Shown piece after piece: positions 36,791 through 45,886 of a stretch of 64,000 nucleotides of DNA. Position numbers and translations under genes: made by a program. The notes under the pieces were generated by a model, which was not told the origin of the DNA, did not search any database, and saw only the letters and a list, made by a program, of their open reading frames with translations. Origin of the DNA: Methylotenera sp. Its GTDB lineage: Bacteria; Pseudomonadota; Gammaproteobacteria; Burkholderiales; Methylophilaceae. The stretch is taken from positions 1 through 64,000 of the forward strand of contig JAUXNQ010000055.1 of assembly GCA_030682715.1 (NCBI GenBank), in the 5' to 3' direction. How positions within the stretch are numbered: the first letter of the stretch is position 1; every line of letters begins with the position of its first letter.

Positions 36791-37410
36791 TAGGCACCTG
36801 CCACATCTAAAGAGATTGCAGACCATTTATCACTGTCGCCAACGCGCTCATACACGCGCACATAGCTCTTGCTGCCCACTACTTGAATCGCATCACTAAT
36901 GGCTTGCATGGCTTTTTGCCATTTTTCATCAGTGATGTTCAGGCGGCGTAAGCCAAGCACGCGGCCTATGCTGATGTTGCCTTCTTTATCCACTTGGAAA
37001 GCATCGTTCACCAATGCGCGAATGTTGGCATTAGCACCTTCAGACCATGTGTGAATACACTCATCAATTAACTGCTTTGCTGCTTGTAGGCGCTCATCAA
37101 ATGTGATGACATCAGCTAATGCGCGTTGAATTTTGTAGCGCCCATCAAAGCTGATTAAGGTGACATTGCCCTTATTGCCACCTATTTTTGCGCCATACTG
37201 TTCTGCGCTCATTTCGATAAAAGCTTGCACATCGGCAAAGGTATTAAGCTTAAATTCGCTAATGCGTTTATTTAGCTGTTTTGCGTTTTCTACGATCTCA
37301 TTCACAATCTGATCACGTGCAAGATCAATTGGCTTAATAGTAGATTCAGGCACATAACTGCCGTCATGCTTTAGGCGAAAGCCTGCTGGTATTCCTACTG
37401 GTGCGTTCAT
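36790..37410 (-). CDS. DUF3164 phage protein
   Basis: GFRLKHDGSYVPESTIKPIDLARDQIVNEIVENAKQLNKRISEFK; start MNAPVG chosen. Confidence 0.88.
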   Translation of the reverse strand: MNAPVGIPAGFRLKHDGSYVPESTIKPIDLARDQIVNEIVENAKQLNKRISEFKLNTFADVQAFIEMSAEQYGAKIGGNKGNVTLISFDGRYKIQRALADVITFDERLQAAKQLIDECIHTWSEGANANIRALVNDAFQVDKEGNISIGRVLGLRRLNITDEKWQKAMQAISDAIQVVGSKSYVRVYERVGDSDKWSAISLDVAGA

Positions 37411-37426
37411 TGTTTGTTTCTCCTGG

Positions 37427-37798
37427 TTAAGTACGTAAGTGAAGTTGACCAACCAAATCGGCCAACGGGATTTTTGATAATTGGCTTGCCTTGCGTAACT
37501 CATGCATGGCACGGCATTTATGAAACTCTATGGTGCTTTTTAGCTCTTTCTCGCAGCTGGCAATGTAATAGCCAGTGCTTGGGTGGCCACAAATCGCGGT
37601 AGCGTCTTGCTCAATTGTTTGGCTGATTAGCTTGCGTAATTCACGAGTTGAAACACTCAGCAAGTGGGCAAGGTCTTGCCCACGAATGCCTTTATCTGCG
37701 CCAATGTGCTCACTGAGCACTTGTAATAAATCGTGTTTAGTGACTCTGCCAGCACGCGCTGGCTTAGAGCCACTTATGCCTGTGGTATTAGTTGCCAT
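37427..37798 (-). CDS. hypothetical phage protein
   Basis: ORF; HTH-like DLAHLLSVSTRELRKLISQ. Confidence 0.55.
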   Translation of the reverse strand: MATNTTGISGSKPARAGRVTKHDLLQVLSEHIGADKGIRGQDLAHLLSVSTRELRKLISQTIEQDATAICGHPSTGYYIASCEKELKSTIEFHKCRAMHELRKASQLSKIPLADLVGQLHLRT

Positions 37799-38330
37799 GT
37801 TGCTGAACCTTTCCTGTGATTTCCTTCAATACACCGCCAATCGTTCTGCTTGTATTGCGGGTTGTTTTTACTGGTTCTGTATGTGCAATATGGTCTGCCG
37901 CTGTTTGAATCGCTCCATACTTGCGGCCTTGCTCGCTTTTACGTTCCTGTGCAGCTGCGGCACGGTTGCCAAAGCTTGCGATAATTTTATAAAGGTAACC
38001 GTGGCTTTTTAATGGCAGGATTAGCGTGTCTCGGCTTGCAAGCATGGTTTCAATTGCACTGCGCCAGTACTCTTGCGGAGCAGGGTAGATGGTGCCGCCA
38101 AGTGTGATTTGTCCTGCTTTAATATCAACGAGCAACTCATCTAATATGCGTACCAGGACAGGCATTTTTAATGCCTGTTTGGCTGGTTTAAATAAGCCAA
38201 CATATGGCAACAACACATCACCAAGTGGCGTCAGGCTAAACGCACGAGCAATAGCTTGGCGAGCTGATACATCACTCATTGCCGCTTCTAGTGGGAACTC
38301 TGCAGCGCAGCATGGGCATACAATCTTCAT
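37788..38330 (-). CDS. hypothetical phage protein
   Basis: N-terminal CPCC motif. Confidence 0.6.
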   Translation of the reverse strand: MKIVCPCCAAEFPLEAAMSDVSARQAIARAFSLTPLGDVLLPYVGLFKPAKQALKMPVLVRILDELLVDIKAGQITLGGTIYPAPQEYWRSAIETMLASRDTLILPLKSHGYLYKIIASFGNRAAAAQERKSEQGRKYGAIQTAADHIAHTEPVKTTRNTSRTIGGVLKEITGKVQQHGN

Positions 38331-38584
38331 GATGCGTCCATACCTTTTATGCGTTTATGCCAAGATTTCTTTTTCTGCATAAGACCATCTTTTCTCAGTT
38401 TGTAAGCACGCGTCATAACCGTATGTATAGTGCGTTCTAATGCAAAACTAATTTGCTCTGGCCCAAGTTCTGCATAGTTTTCAATCAGGAACTTTTCATC
38501 AGAAACCATCCACGGTGTATTTTGTTTGCCATGAAAATCAGGGTGGTAATTCATCCGTCCATATTTGTCATAAGTCACATCCAT
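38327..38584 (-). CDS. hypothetical, HTH-like
   Basis: WMVSDEKFLIENYAELGPEQISFALERTIHTVMTRAYKLRK. Confidence 0.6.
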   Translation of the reverse strand: MDVTYDKYGRMNYHPDFHGKQNTPWMVSDEKFLIENYAELGPEQISFALERTIHTVMTRAYKLRKDGLMQKKKSWHKRIKGMDAS

Positions 38585-38730
38585 CTTAAGCCGCCACTTT
38601 CCAAGCCACAGGTAGGCTGTAATTTGTAGTCATTACCAAGCGCAATGTGTGTATTGCTCTGGTGACTAAGCCACGCTCGTTATGTAGTGGCTTGGGCGAA
38701 AATGGCGCAATAACGATTGCTTTGTTATGT

Positions 38731-39003
38731 TTACGCATGCTTAGCCTCCTTGAGAGGGCGCACAGTTAACGTTAAGTTTGATGATTCAATAGCAAGCAGC
38801 TGCAACACTAAGCAACCTGCGCTCCAGCTATTTTTAGCAACCGCTTCAACTGTACGAGTCACCGTTTCATTGCCTTTTGGCGTGCGGATTTTCACTTCAT
38901 ATCTATTCATATTTAGCTCCACTTTTTTCACCGTTATTTGGGCAAGCTTGGCATGCTCTCCATAGGCGCATCGCACGAGGGCTGCTTGTAGGTGCGCTTT
39001 CAC
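38731..39003 (-). CDS. hypothetical phage protein
   Basis: ORF; MNRYEVKIRTPKGNETVTRTVEAVAKNSWSAGCLVLQLLA (internal start likely). Confidence 0.5.
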   Translation of the reverse strand: MKAHLQAALVRCAYGEHAKLAQITVKKVELNMNRYEVKIRTPKGNETVTRTVEAVAKNSWSAGCLVLQLLAIESSNLTLTVRPLKEAKHA

Positions 39004-39241
39004 TATGGTGGCGTTTGCATTGCGTAATGGTGATTTGTTCGCTTAGGTGAGGGCAGTCAACGCGGCTATATAAAGCCATTACTAGCGCTTCAATTTTGTC
39101 GGTGCTTGCTGGATATTTATCATTCATTACCAAGCTGATTGTGGTGCGTGATACACCAAGCTCATCAGCAACTGCTTGCTTACTGCTTTTCTCAACAGCC
39201 TCAGTTAATAGCGTTAACCACACTGTATTTTTTAAAGACAT
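38903..39241 (-). CDS. HTH (XRE-like) protein
   Basis: SSKQAVADELGVSRTTISLVMNDKYPASTDKIEALV. Confidence 0.75.
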   Translation of the reverse strand: MSLKNTVWLTLLTEAVEKSSKQAVADELGVSRTTISLVMNDKYPASTDKIEALVMALYSRVDCPHLSEQITITQCKRHHSESAPTSSPRAMRLWRACQACPNNGEKSGAKYE

Positions 39242-39816
39242 GCATGCTCCAGTTCTGTATTTGGGTCATACACAGTGTTTGCAGATACACGCCACACAGG
39301 TGCTTGTACGCCTGTATTGCGCTCAGGGATTAACCAGTAACGTTTGTGGCCGTTGCTAGTAATGGCGCTGCCTTTTTCGCGTTTGCTCATTTCAACAAGG
39401 TAACCAGCCTTTTGCAGGGCGCGTACATACTTGCCTATGTTGCTGGTGATATCTTTCTCTCCACCTTGTGCTACTAACATTGCCAGCTCAGGTATTGAAA
39501 ACTTGCTACGGATACGCATGGCGCGCCAAACTTTGATGCGCAGGCTGTTCTTGTTGATTCTGGCGGCTGACTGCTTACCATTAGGGCCGCTAGTTATTTT
39601 TTTGCCTTCAGCCATTGCAATACGGCCAGCTTCAGTAATGGTATGGCAGCCTTGCCCACACTTTTCTAAGAAGCCATGCTTACGCAGTTTTAAACATGCG
39701 CGATCAACTTGTGTTTGGGTTAAGCCAGTGCTGTGAACAAGGTCAGCTTCGCGCACGCAATCAATGTGATAAGCGTCTGCAATGGCAGCTAAAATAGTGT
39801 TAGATGTCCAGATCAT
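39232..39816 (-). CDS. winged-helix-like phage protein
   Basis: GLTQTQVDRACLKLRKHGFLEKCGQGCHTITEAG. Confidence 0.6.
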   Translation of the reverse strand: MIWTSNTILAAIADAYHIDCVREADLVHSTGLTQTQVDRACLKLRKHGFLEKCGQGCHTITEAGRIAMAEGKKITSGPNGKQSAARINKNSLRIKVWRAMRIRSKFSIPELAMLVAQGGEKDITSNIGKYVRALQKAGYLVEMSKREKGSAITSNGHKRYWLIPERNTGVQAPVWRVSANTVYDPNTELEHACL

Positions 39817-40043
39817 TTAACGGCCTCTGGTTTCTCGTAGCTAACGGTTATTTTTGCTTTTACTAACTTGCACTCATCGTTATTACGCATAAAATCTCTA
39901 GTCGCAAATCTTGAGTTAGTTAACCTTTGATTTGCGTCTTGAATTGCCTCACAAGTATCTTGCCCAATACCGACAACCTTATATCCCTTGCCTAAAAAAT
40001 TACGTTGGATTACAGCAAATCCATCTATTTTTTGATGTACCAT
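39813..40043 (-). CDS. hypothetical phage protein
   Basis: ORF downstream of MuB homologue. Confidence 0.5.
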   Translation of the reverse strand: MVHQKIDGFAVIQRNFLGKGYKVVGIGQDTCEAIQDANQRLTNSRFATRDFMRNNDECKLVKAKITVSYEKPEAVK

Positions 40044-40044
40044 G

Positions 40045-40785
40045 TTATCTACCCCCCGCTTTAACAATACGTGGGCGGCGTGATTGCCAGTCATGAGTAA
40101 GGCTTTGGCCTGCCATATCGGCTAACGTCACATTGGTTGCACCATTACGTTTTGCGGTGTTTTCTATAGTGGCAATTGCATTCATGATGTCGCGCATGCG
40201 GCCTCCACTTGCACGGTGAATCTCGGTCACTAAATCATCGGCAATGTCTACTTCTGCCAGTTGCTTACATGTGATTAACACGTCGTTGATGCTGGCAGGT
40301 TGAAACTCCACCACACGTGCAATACGGCTGCTAATTTGTCTGTGACGTGCAATACGAGCCTGCACCTGATCCATGCCAACCAAGATGACTAGCACTTCAG
40401 TTAAGTCGCTCAAGTCGCGCACAGCCTCAAGTACCGCTGCATTGTTTTCAAGGCAATGTTCAACCTCATCAATCACAATAGGTATCTGGTTGCTGCCTAT
40501 GTAACCAGCAATACGCGCAAACATGTCTTTTGGTCTGCCGCGAGTGTCTAGTTTTAAGTTTTCTGCTAACTCACTTTTGAACCATGCTGGTGTCCAACCT
40601 TCTTTAGCACGCACGTAAGCGGCCCCGCTTTGAATCGCCCAGTGGTCTACCGTTGTGCTCTTTCCAAAACCAGCTTCAGCCGTCACCAACATCAAGCTAG
40701 CCTCGGCTGCACCACGGTTCTCAACAGCGGTAATACCTGTCCTGAATCGCTCGTAATTTTCTGTTTTTACAAATTGTTTTTTCAT
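40045..40785 (-). CDS. MuB-like AAA ATPase, transposition protein B
   Basis: LVTAEAGFGKSTTVDHWAIQ, PIVIDEVEH; directly after transposase. Start MKKQFVKTENYERF. Confidence 0.93.
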   Translation of the reverse strand: MKKQFVKTENYERFRTGITAVENRGAAEASLMLVTAEAGFGKSTTVDHWAIQSGAAYVRAKEGWTPAWFKSELAENLKLDTRGRPKDMFARIAGYIGSNQIPIVIDEVEHCLENNAAVLEAVRDLSDLTEVLVILVGMDQVQARIARHRQISSRIARVVEFQPASINDVLITCKQLAEVDIADDLVTEIHRASGGRMRDIMNAIATIENTAKRNGATNVTLADMAGQSLTHDWQSRRPRIVKAGGR

Positions 40786-40856
40786 GTAAACTCTCTCTTG
40801 CTTGTTGTAAAGGTGCTTTTTAAACACCTGTGGTAAAGGTCATGCGGTAGCGCTAA

Positions 40857-42956
40857 CTACCGTATGGCCGCTTCTCTATCTCCGAATAAATCCTCATACT
40901 CGGCAGTTAATCTGTAGTAATTCAACCAAGCCTCATCCTGCACAGTGACCTCTTCATCGTTAGATAAAAGCCATCTGTACTTTGCTGCGTCTGTCTCAAA
41001 CAATGGTCGCTTGACTGGCATTGCAATCACGTTATTCAACAAGCCATTTTCGACGATTTTCACGTCTGGCGTAGATGGCAGCCTGTCCTCGTGGTGGTTA
41101 TTCATTGCCATGACTGGCAGCTCAATTGGCGCTTCATATACCAGTTGTTGTGGCGGGTTAAGTTCTTGCTCAGCTTCATCAATCTTGGCTTGAGCACGTT
41201 GAATACGGCCTTTGGCACGCTTCTCATCTGCTTGGTCCCTAAACGATTGAGGGAAGTAACTGCGCTTGTTCGCTTCAAACATAGCCACAGTAACTAGCTG
41301 GCCAGCTTGGTTGCGAACCCAAACACGGCTGGCATCGTGAATGTCATAACCTACGCGCATGGTTTCACCGTGATAGGCTTCAAGGTCATGGCTGAAGTAA
41401 GTGTTAGTAAACAAAGTAATCTCACCGCGGCGTGTAACGGCCTCTTTGTAAGGTCTGAATAAATCATCAGCCTCATGTGGCTCAACTAACACTGGTTTAA
41501 AGCCTTCGCCCACTGCTGCGGCCCATGCTTCATTAGGTGATTGATTGCGTTTTTTACCAGTTACTTCGTCATAAATCTTAGGTAATGAGCGGTGAGGGCG
41601 GTTGTTATAGTTGTCAATCTGTTCTTGGCACCAATTAATGAAAGTTAACCAGGGCATAAGCTTTTTAGATGCGCCAACTGCTTTAATATCAGCACGAGTT
41701 ACCTTGAATGAAGTTTTTTTTGCCTGCGCATCCATATCAGCGCCCATGTAAGTAGGCAGCTCTTTAGCACCGCGCACCCAAATGCTTTGGTGTGATCGCT
41801 CTTCAATACCACGGGCTTGTGAGTTATATGGTCGGCTATGCGTCAGTGTGATTGATAGCCTAGCCATAAAGCCTGTTGCTTCATTGCTCATGGCTGCATT
41901 TTTGAAGCCTGATCCATTATCCACGTAGAAAATGGCAGGAATTCCACCATTAAGGCAGGCGTGGCGCAATGCATCGACCACGCCCCATGTAGATTCAGCT
42001 AAACCAGCAGACCAGCCAACACACTTGCGTGTGGCAATATCTAAAACGCTGGTGATTTCTGGTCTAAATGGCTTACCATGCGCAGGGTGTGCAACTTCGG
42101 CATCAAACGCATGCCCATCAGCTGTATAAGCTTCAGACGGCCACATTTGGCTAGTATCACGCCGTACAAACGCTTTAATGTTCTTTATTTCACGACTACC
42201 CATGCGGCCTTTTTGGGCTTCAACGTTGCTTATTTTCTTAATAAATCGGTTAGCGGCTGAGTAGCTTGGCACCTCAATCGTTGCTGGTAAGTGCTTAGGT
42301 AATTGTTCAATGCAATAAGCTAAACTTGGCTTTTGTGGCTGGCCATAAAGGCTCATCAAGTATGGTGCCCAAGCTGGTACCTGAATTTTTTCACATGATT
42401 TAGGTGCTAAAGTCGCAACACCGCCCTCAGCATCTGTTAACCATCGATACATTGAGCGGCGGCTTAGTGTGCGTTTCCCTGCCTTACCTGAACGAGCATT
42501 AGCTAACGGTGCAAGTTGTTGCAGATGATCTGGCAGGGTGCTGGTAGCAGCCATATCGACTAATTTCATGATGGCGCGATCAGTGCCGCCTGCTGCTGCA
42601 AGTCTTTTAATTTCTTGGCATATTGCTGCCCGTGCCTCAGCTGTCTGACGTTGCCAGTCTTTTAAATCACTAGCGTTTTGTTTGGTAGCAACCGTTAACT
42701 CAGTTGATTGTGGCTTGTCAGTTAACGGCTGTTTAACTGCTTGAATTTCGATATTAAGCTTTGTAGACTTAATTAAATTCATGATGGCTTTAGGTGGCTG
42801 GTACTCTGTCTTAACACCACCTTTGCCACCTTTTGCATTTACTTCACGCTTAATCCAACCTTCAGACTCAGCTCTAATTTTTATTCCTGGGCGCGATGCA
42901 GGAATTCCTGCAAGTTTCATATCAGCCAATTCGGCGCATGAGTAATATTGTTTCAC
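40857..42956 (-). CDS. MuA-like DDE transposase
   Basis: EAYTADGHAFDAEVAHPAHGKPFRPEITSVLDIATRKCVGW...FYVDNGSGFKN...RGIEERSHQSIWVRG. Confidence 0.95.
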   Translation of the reverse strand: MKQYYSCAELADMKLAGIPASRPGIKIRAESEGWIKREVNAKGGKGGVKTEYQPPKAIMNLIKSTKLNIEIQAVKQPLTDKPQSTELTVATKQNASDLKDWQRQTAEARAAICQEIKRLAAAGGTDRAIMKLVDMAATSTLPDHLQQLAPLANARSGKAGKRTLSRRSMYRWLTDAEGGVATLAPKSCEKIQVPAWAPYLMSLYGQPQKPSLAYCIEQLPKHLPATIEVPSYSAANRFIKKISNVEAQKGRMGSREIKNIKAFVRRDTSQMWPSEAYTADGHAFDAEVAHPAHGKPFRPEITSVLDIATRKCVGWSAGLAESTWGVVDALRHACLNGGIPAIFYVDNGSGFKNAAMSNEATGFMARLSITLTHSRPYNSQARGIEERSHQSIWVRGAKELPTYMGADMDAQAKKTSFKVTRADIKAVGASKKLMPWLTFINWCQEQIDNYNNRPHRSLPKIYDEVTGKKRNQSPNEAWAAAVGEGFKPVLVEPHEADDLFRPYKEAVTRRGEITLFTNTYFSHDLEAYHGETMRVGYDIHDASRVWVRNQAGQLVTVAMFEANKRSYFPQSFRDQADEKRAKGRIQRAQAKIDEAEQELNPPQQLVYEAPIELPVMAMNNHHEDRLPSTPDVKIVENGLLNNVIAMPVKRPLFETDAAKYRWLLSNDEEVTVQDEAWLNYYRLTAEYEDLFGDREAAIR

Positions 42957-43384
42957 TCTGCATCTCCTAGTTGTTTTTTCAATGCTTTAATTTTGTTGGC
43001 GGCTTCATCGCGCTGGCGCTCTAACTTACCTAACTCACTATTGAGCGCATCTTTACCAACTGCCAACTTGGCTCCCAGCTTACGAGCCATCAAGTTAGAT
43101 AATGTATGAGTGCTTGTCGCCATATCAAAAGCAATGGCACGCTCAAAGCTTGGATGATGCTCTTCGCGACTTTCTGAGCAATAAGCATCCAGCATGTTCT
43201 TAGTAACCTCTTGACCTAACAGCTTGCTCATTTCTGCAGCAACAATATAACGGTCATGGTCACGCAATGCCTCAGACATTGCATGCGCCACTTCAACTCT
43301 GCAACACAGTGCGCCATGTATAGGCGCAACAGGTTGCGGAATAATGAACAGGTCACCAGTTTTATCGTCGCGATGCTTACGCAT
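42953..43384 (-). CDS. hypothetical early phage protein
   Basis: Overlaps transposase start; coiled-coil C-terminus. Confidence 0.6.
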   Translation of the reverse strand: MRKHRDDKTGDLFIIPQPVAPIHGALCCRVEVAHAMSEALRDHDRYIVAAEMSKLLGQEVTKNMLDAYCSESREEHHPSFERAIAFDMATSTHTLSNLMARKLGAKLAVGKDALNSELGKLERQRDEAANKIKALKKQLGDAE

Positions 43385-43782
43385 TACGCTGCCACCTTGT
43401 CTAATGCATTTACATTGCGAGAATTAATGATGGTGGTATCATTAGCTTTAGTTTTTAAAGCTGATGTTAGTTGTGCTGGATATCGCCCAATACCGCGTTC
43501 TCCACGCCCACTTTTAGGTGTGCCATCAGGGTTGTAACGGCTTGGCCAAATAACCTGCGGTGCGATGCCTAAATGCTCAGCAATGATGCGTTCGCTTTTA
43601 GGGTATGGTCTATATAATGCCTGGCCGACTGCAGCATTGCATAGGTTGTGCTCACGACTTATTCGCTGCAGGCTTGTGCCAGTTTTGCGAATCGCAGCAA
43701 CTACATCTACTGGATGCCAGTCTTGGACTTTTTCTTTGGCTGGTTTTTTTAGCATGTTTAATGTTTTGTAATTAATGAACAT
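43384..43782 (-). CDS. ner: Ner-like negative regulator
   Basis: DWHPVDVVAAIRKTGTSLQRISREHNLCNAAVGQALYRPYPKSERIIAEHLGIAPQVIWPSRY. Confidence 0.92.
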   Translation of the reverse strand: MFINYKTLNMLKKPAKEKVQDWHPVDVVAAIRKTGTSLQRISREHNLCNAAVGQALYRPYPKSERIIAEHLGIAPQVIWPSRYNPDGTPKSGRGERGIGRYPAQLTSALKTKANDTTIINSRNVNALDKVAA

Positions 43783-43811
43783 GTAGCAATGTTATAAGAA
43801 ACTTTACTACT

Positions 43812-43932
43812 TTGCAACAGTTTACAACTTAAACATGTGGTTATTTTTCAATTAATTTATTTTATTAATATAAATCAATAAGATAAATAACTTTACAACT
43901 TACATTTACTTTACAACTAAGGTTTACAACTT
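43812..43932. promoter_or_regulatory. operator array between ner and repressor
   Basis: TTTACAACT at 43821, 43892, 43910, 43923 plus variant TTTGCAACA at 43811. Confidence 0.75.
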
Positions 43933-44754
43933 ATGCTTAAAAGTAGTAAAGCTGACTTGGAGTGGTTTTCTGCCGCTGATTTAGCCGAGTTTGGCAAGAA
44001 CTGGGTGGCTGGCCTACCTACTACATCGGTAGGTTGTAAAGGAAGAGCCGTAAGCAAAGGCTGGGAATCTAGGCAAGTGCAGGGTAAAGGTGGTCCACTT
44101 GGCCTGTTAACTGAATATAAGCCGTCACAAGAGGTGTTGGATGCCATTCGTATCTACTTAGCTGATAAAGATAAAAAAGCCAATTACGAACCTCCTGAGA
44201 GTGTGGTGGCTCCCAAGGTTAGTGAAGGTAGAGCCAAATATGCAGATATAGATGCGATGTTTGAGCTATCTGCCGATGAAGAGCGAAATACCCCTAAGCC
44301 ATTAACTCAAAAGAAATACGCTGATACCTTATATATTGAGCAACTAACAGATGTGCGTGCAGCTGCAGGCGGCGGTCAAGTTACGCCAACAGATCAAGTA
44401 AGTGTAATGGTTGCAATCAATGCCGTTAACTGGCGCAACCGTGTCGGAGCAAATGTTGATAAGGTTAAACTTATCACGGTATATGGCGACAGCATGGAGG
44501 GGACGTTATCTCATGGTGATCAGGTTTTTGTAGATACGGCGTGTAGTAAGTTTATTGACGATGCCATCTACGTCATTATGCAAGATGATTTGCTGCGTAT
44601 AAAGCGCGTTAAACTTAAGCTTGATGGCTCTATACTTGTGAAAAGTGATAACGATAATGGCTTTGGTATTGAAGAGTACACAGCTGATCAAGCTGCACAA
44701 TTCATAGTGATAGGTAAAGTGCTGCCATTTAAATTCGGTCAATTCAAAATGTAA
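43933..44754 (+). CDS. Mu-type repressor with S24 peptidase-like C-terminus
   Basis: WFSAADLAEFGKNWVAGLPTTSVGCKGRAVSKGWESRQ (Mu-type HTH); VYGDSMEGTLSHGDQVFVD. Confidence 0.9.
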   Translation: MLKSSKADLEWFSAADLAEFGKNWVAGLPTTSVGCKGRAVSKGWESRQVQGKGGPLGLLTEYKPSQEVLDAIRIYLADKDKKANYEPPESVVAPKVSEGRAKYADIDAMFELSADEERNTPKPLTQKKYADTLYIEQLTDVRAAAGGGQVTPTDQVSVMVAINAVNWRNRVGANVDKVKLITVYGDSMEGTLSHGDQVFVDTACSKFIDDAIYVIMQDDLLRIKRVKLKLDGSILVKSDNDNGFGIEEYTADQAAQFIVIGKVLPFKFGQFKM

Positions 44755-44772
44755 CTATAATTATTTGTTCTT

Positions 44773-44915
44773 GTGCCAAATCTCGCGCAAATTAGTTCAT
44801 TAATTATTAATTTAGTTCTATTTTGTGCCAAATCTAATTTTTAGTTAATTTCTGCTACAAGCCTTATTTTACGTGCCTTTGTTGGCTTTTTTTGTGATGT
44901 CTTAATAGTGCCAAA
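44773..44915. promoter_or_regulatory. three transposase end-binding-like sites (phage left end)
   Basis: GTGCCAAAT at 44773-44781 and 44825-44833; AGTGCCAAA at 44907-44915. Confidence 0.8.
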
Positions 44916-45148
44916 TCAATCACTCCCCCACACCTATTTGTTCTGTGCAGTTCAACTACACCTGATTAGCGCTTGAGACTCATAATCCGATGCTCTTCTG
45001 AAGTGGCTGGTAAGTTTTTAGATAGGTTTCATGTGCTTAGGTGCATAAAGTAGTAAAAGTAATTTGTAGTAGTGAAATATCATTAATTTGGTGGTTTCAG
45101 AAAAGAATAGACGTGGGTAGGTTACAATGCCTGCGTTAAAAAGTTTAA

Positions 45149-45441
45149 GGCCCCTTAGCTCATGCTTGGTTAGAGCAGCGGACTCATATGTAGATGTGCC
45201 ATATACGTGGAAACTGTATATGGGATGGTGTCAAATTCGGTGAAACCTGACGGCAGTAATGCACAAGGCAATGCCGAGCGAAGCTTCAAGTAGAAATGCT
45301 TGTTGAACGTGTAGAGACTAGACGGCACCCACCTAATGCAATCGTTATGATTGTTATGGTGAAGGCATAGTCCAGGGAGGCGGGAAACCGTCACAAACCA
45401 GAATCCGTTGGTACTGTGTTCGACTCACAGAGGGGCCACCA
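45149..45441 (+). tRNA. tRNA-Ile(CAU) (tRNA-Ile2) split by a group I intron; exons 45149-45187 and 45402-45441
   Basis: Exons join to GGCCCCTTAGCTC...GAGCAGCGGACTCATAATCCGTTGGTACTGTGTTCGACTCACAGAGGGGCCACCA; perfect acceptor and T stems. Confidence 0.93.
45188..45401 (+). ncRNA. group I intron (Azoarcus tRNA-Ile type)
   Basis: GTGCC internal guide after CAU 5' splice site; P2 CCATATAC/GTATATGG with GAAA loop; core GGGATGGTGTCAAATTCGGTGAAACC, GTGTAGAGACTAGACGGCACCCACCTAA, GTGAAGGCATAGTCCAGGGA; P9 GGCGG-GAAA-CCGTC; terminal G. Confidence 0.93.
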
Positions 45442-45448
45442 TTTAAAG

Positions 45449-45482
45449 ACGACTTAGGGAGAAATCTCTAGGTCGTTTTTTA
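45449..45482 (+). terminator. rho-independent terminator after tRNA-Ile
   Basis: acgacttagggagaaatctctaggtcgttttttattt. Confidence 0.8.
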
Positions 45483-45665
45483 TTTTAGGTTAAAACTATT
45501 TAATCGAATTTAGAGTATCAGTAAGACATACTCAGTAATATGTTCAGATTTACATTGTGTGTAATCTATTTATAAAAATTGATGTAGTTGAAGTGATTGG
45601 CTTGTTAATTTTGTAAGGATGGTGTATCTTGTGGATACACATTTGTTATCACATTTGGCACACAA

Positions 45666-45863
45666 ATGATTAAAACAGCTGCTTTAAGAATTAGAATTTC
45701 ACCTGAATTACATCAAGAATTCATTGAGGCTTGCAAGCTTCAAGAACTTTCAGCATCTCATGTCCTGAGGCAGTTAATGCGCACATATATAGATGATCAT
45801 AAATGGGATCATCAAACTGAATTATTTACTTCACTCTCGGCAAGAAGCAACATCAAAAGTTAA
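45666..45863 (+). CDS. small ribbon-helix-helix-like protein
   Basis: ALRIRISPELHQEFIEACKLQELSASHVLRQLMRTYIDDH. Confidence 0.7.
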   Translation: MIKTAALRIRISPELHQEFIEACKLQELSASHVLRQLMRTYIDDHKWDHQTELFTSLSARSNIKS

Positions 45864-45886
45864 TCGATGCAATACTAGGAATAATT

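Larger units (their letters stand above)
8111..44932 (-). mobile_element. Mu-like transposable prophage (early end at right)
   Basis: TGT-N14-TTTGGCACT at both termini in inverted orientation; 5-bp target duplication CCTAT at 8106-8110 and 44933-44937; MuA, MuB, Mor, Mu-type head and tail genes inside. Confidence 0.95.

Noticed and set aside
44975-44995. gagactcataatccg resembling a tRNA(CAU) anticodon arm
   Set aside because: Only about 12 nt match, with no acceptor, D or T stems; could be a tRNA relic but not supportable.
45170-45394. 74-aa minus-strand ORF
   Set aside because: Lies entirely in the tRNA-Ile gene and its group I intron; no coding evidence.
45653-45662. atttggcaca near the RHH gene, resembling the Mu-like end site
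   Set aside because: A single copy about 720 bp outside the prophage terminus, without TG end or target duplication; likely chance.
45666-45863. Stand-alone toxin-antitoxin antitoxin
   Set aside because: No adjacent small toxin gene; the next gene is the cytosine methylase, so an operon regulator is more likely.
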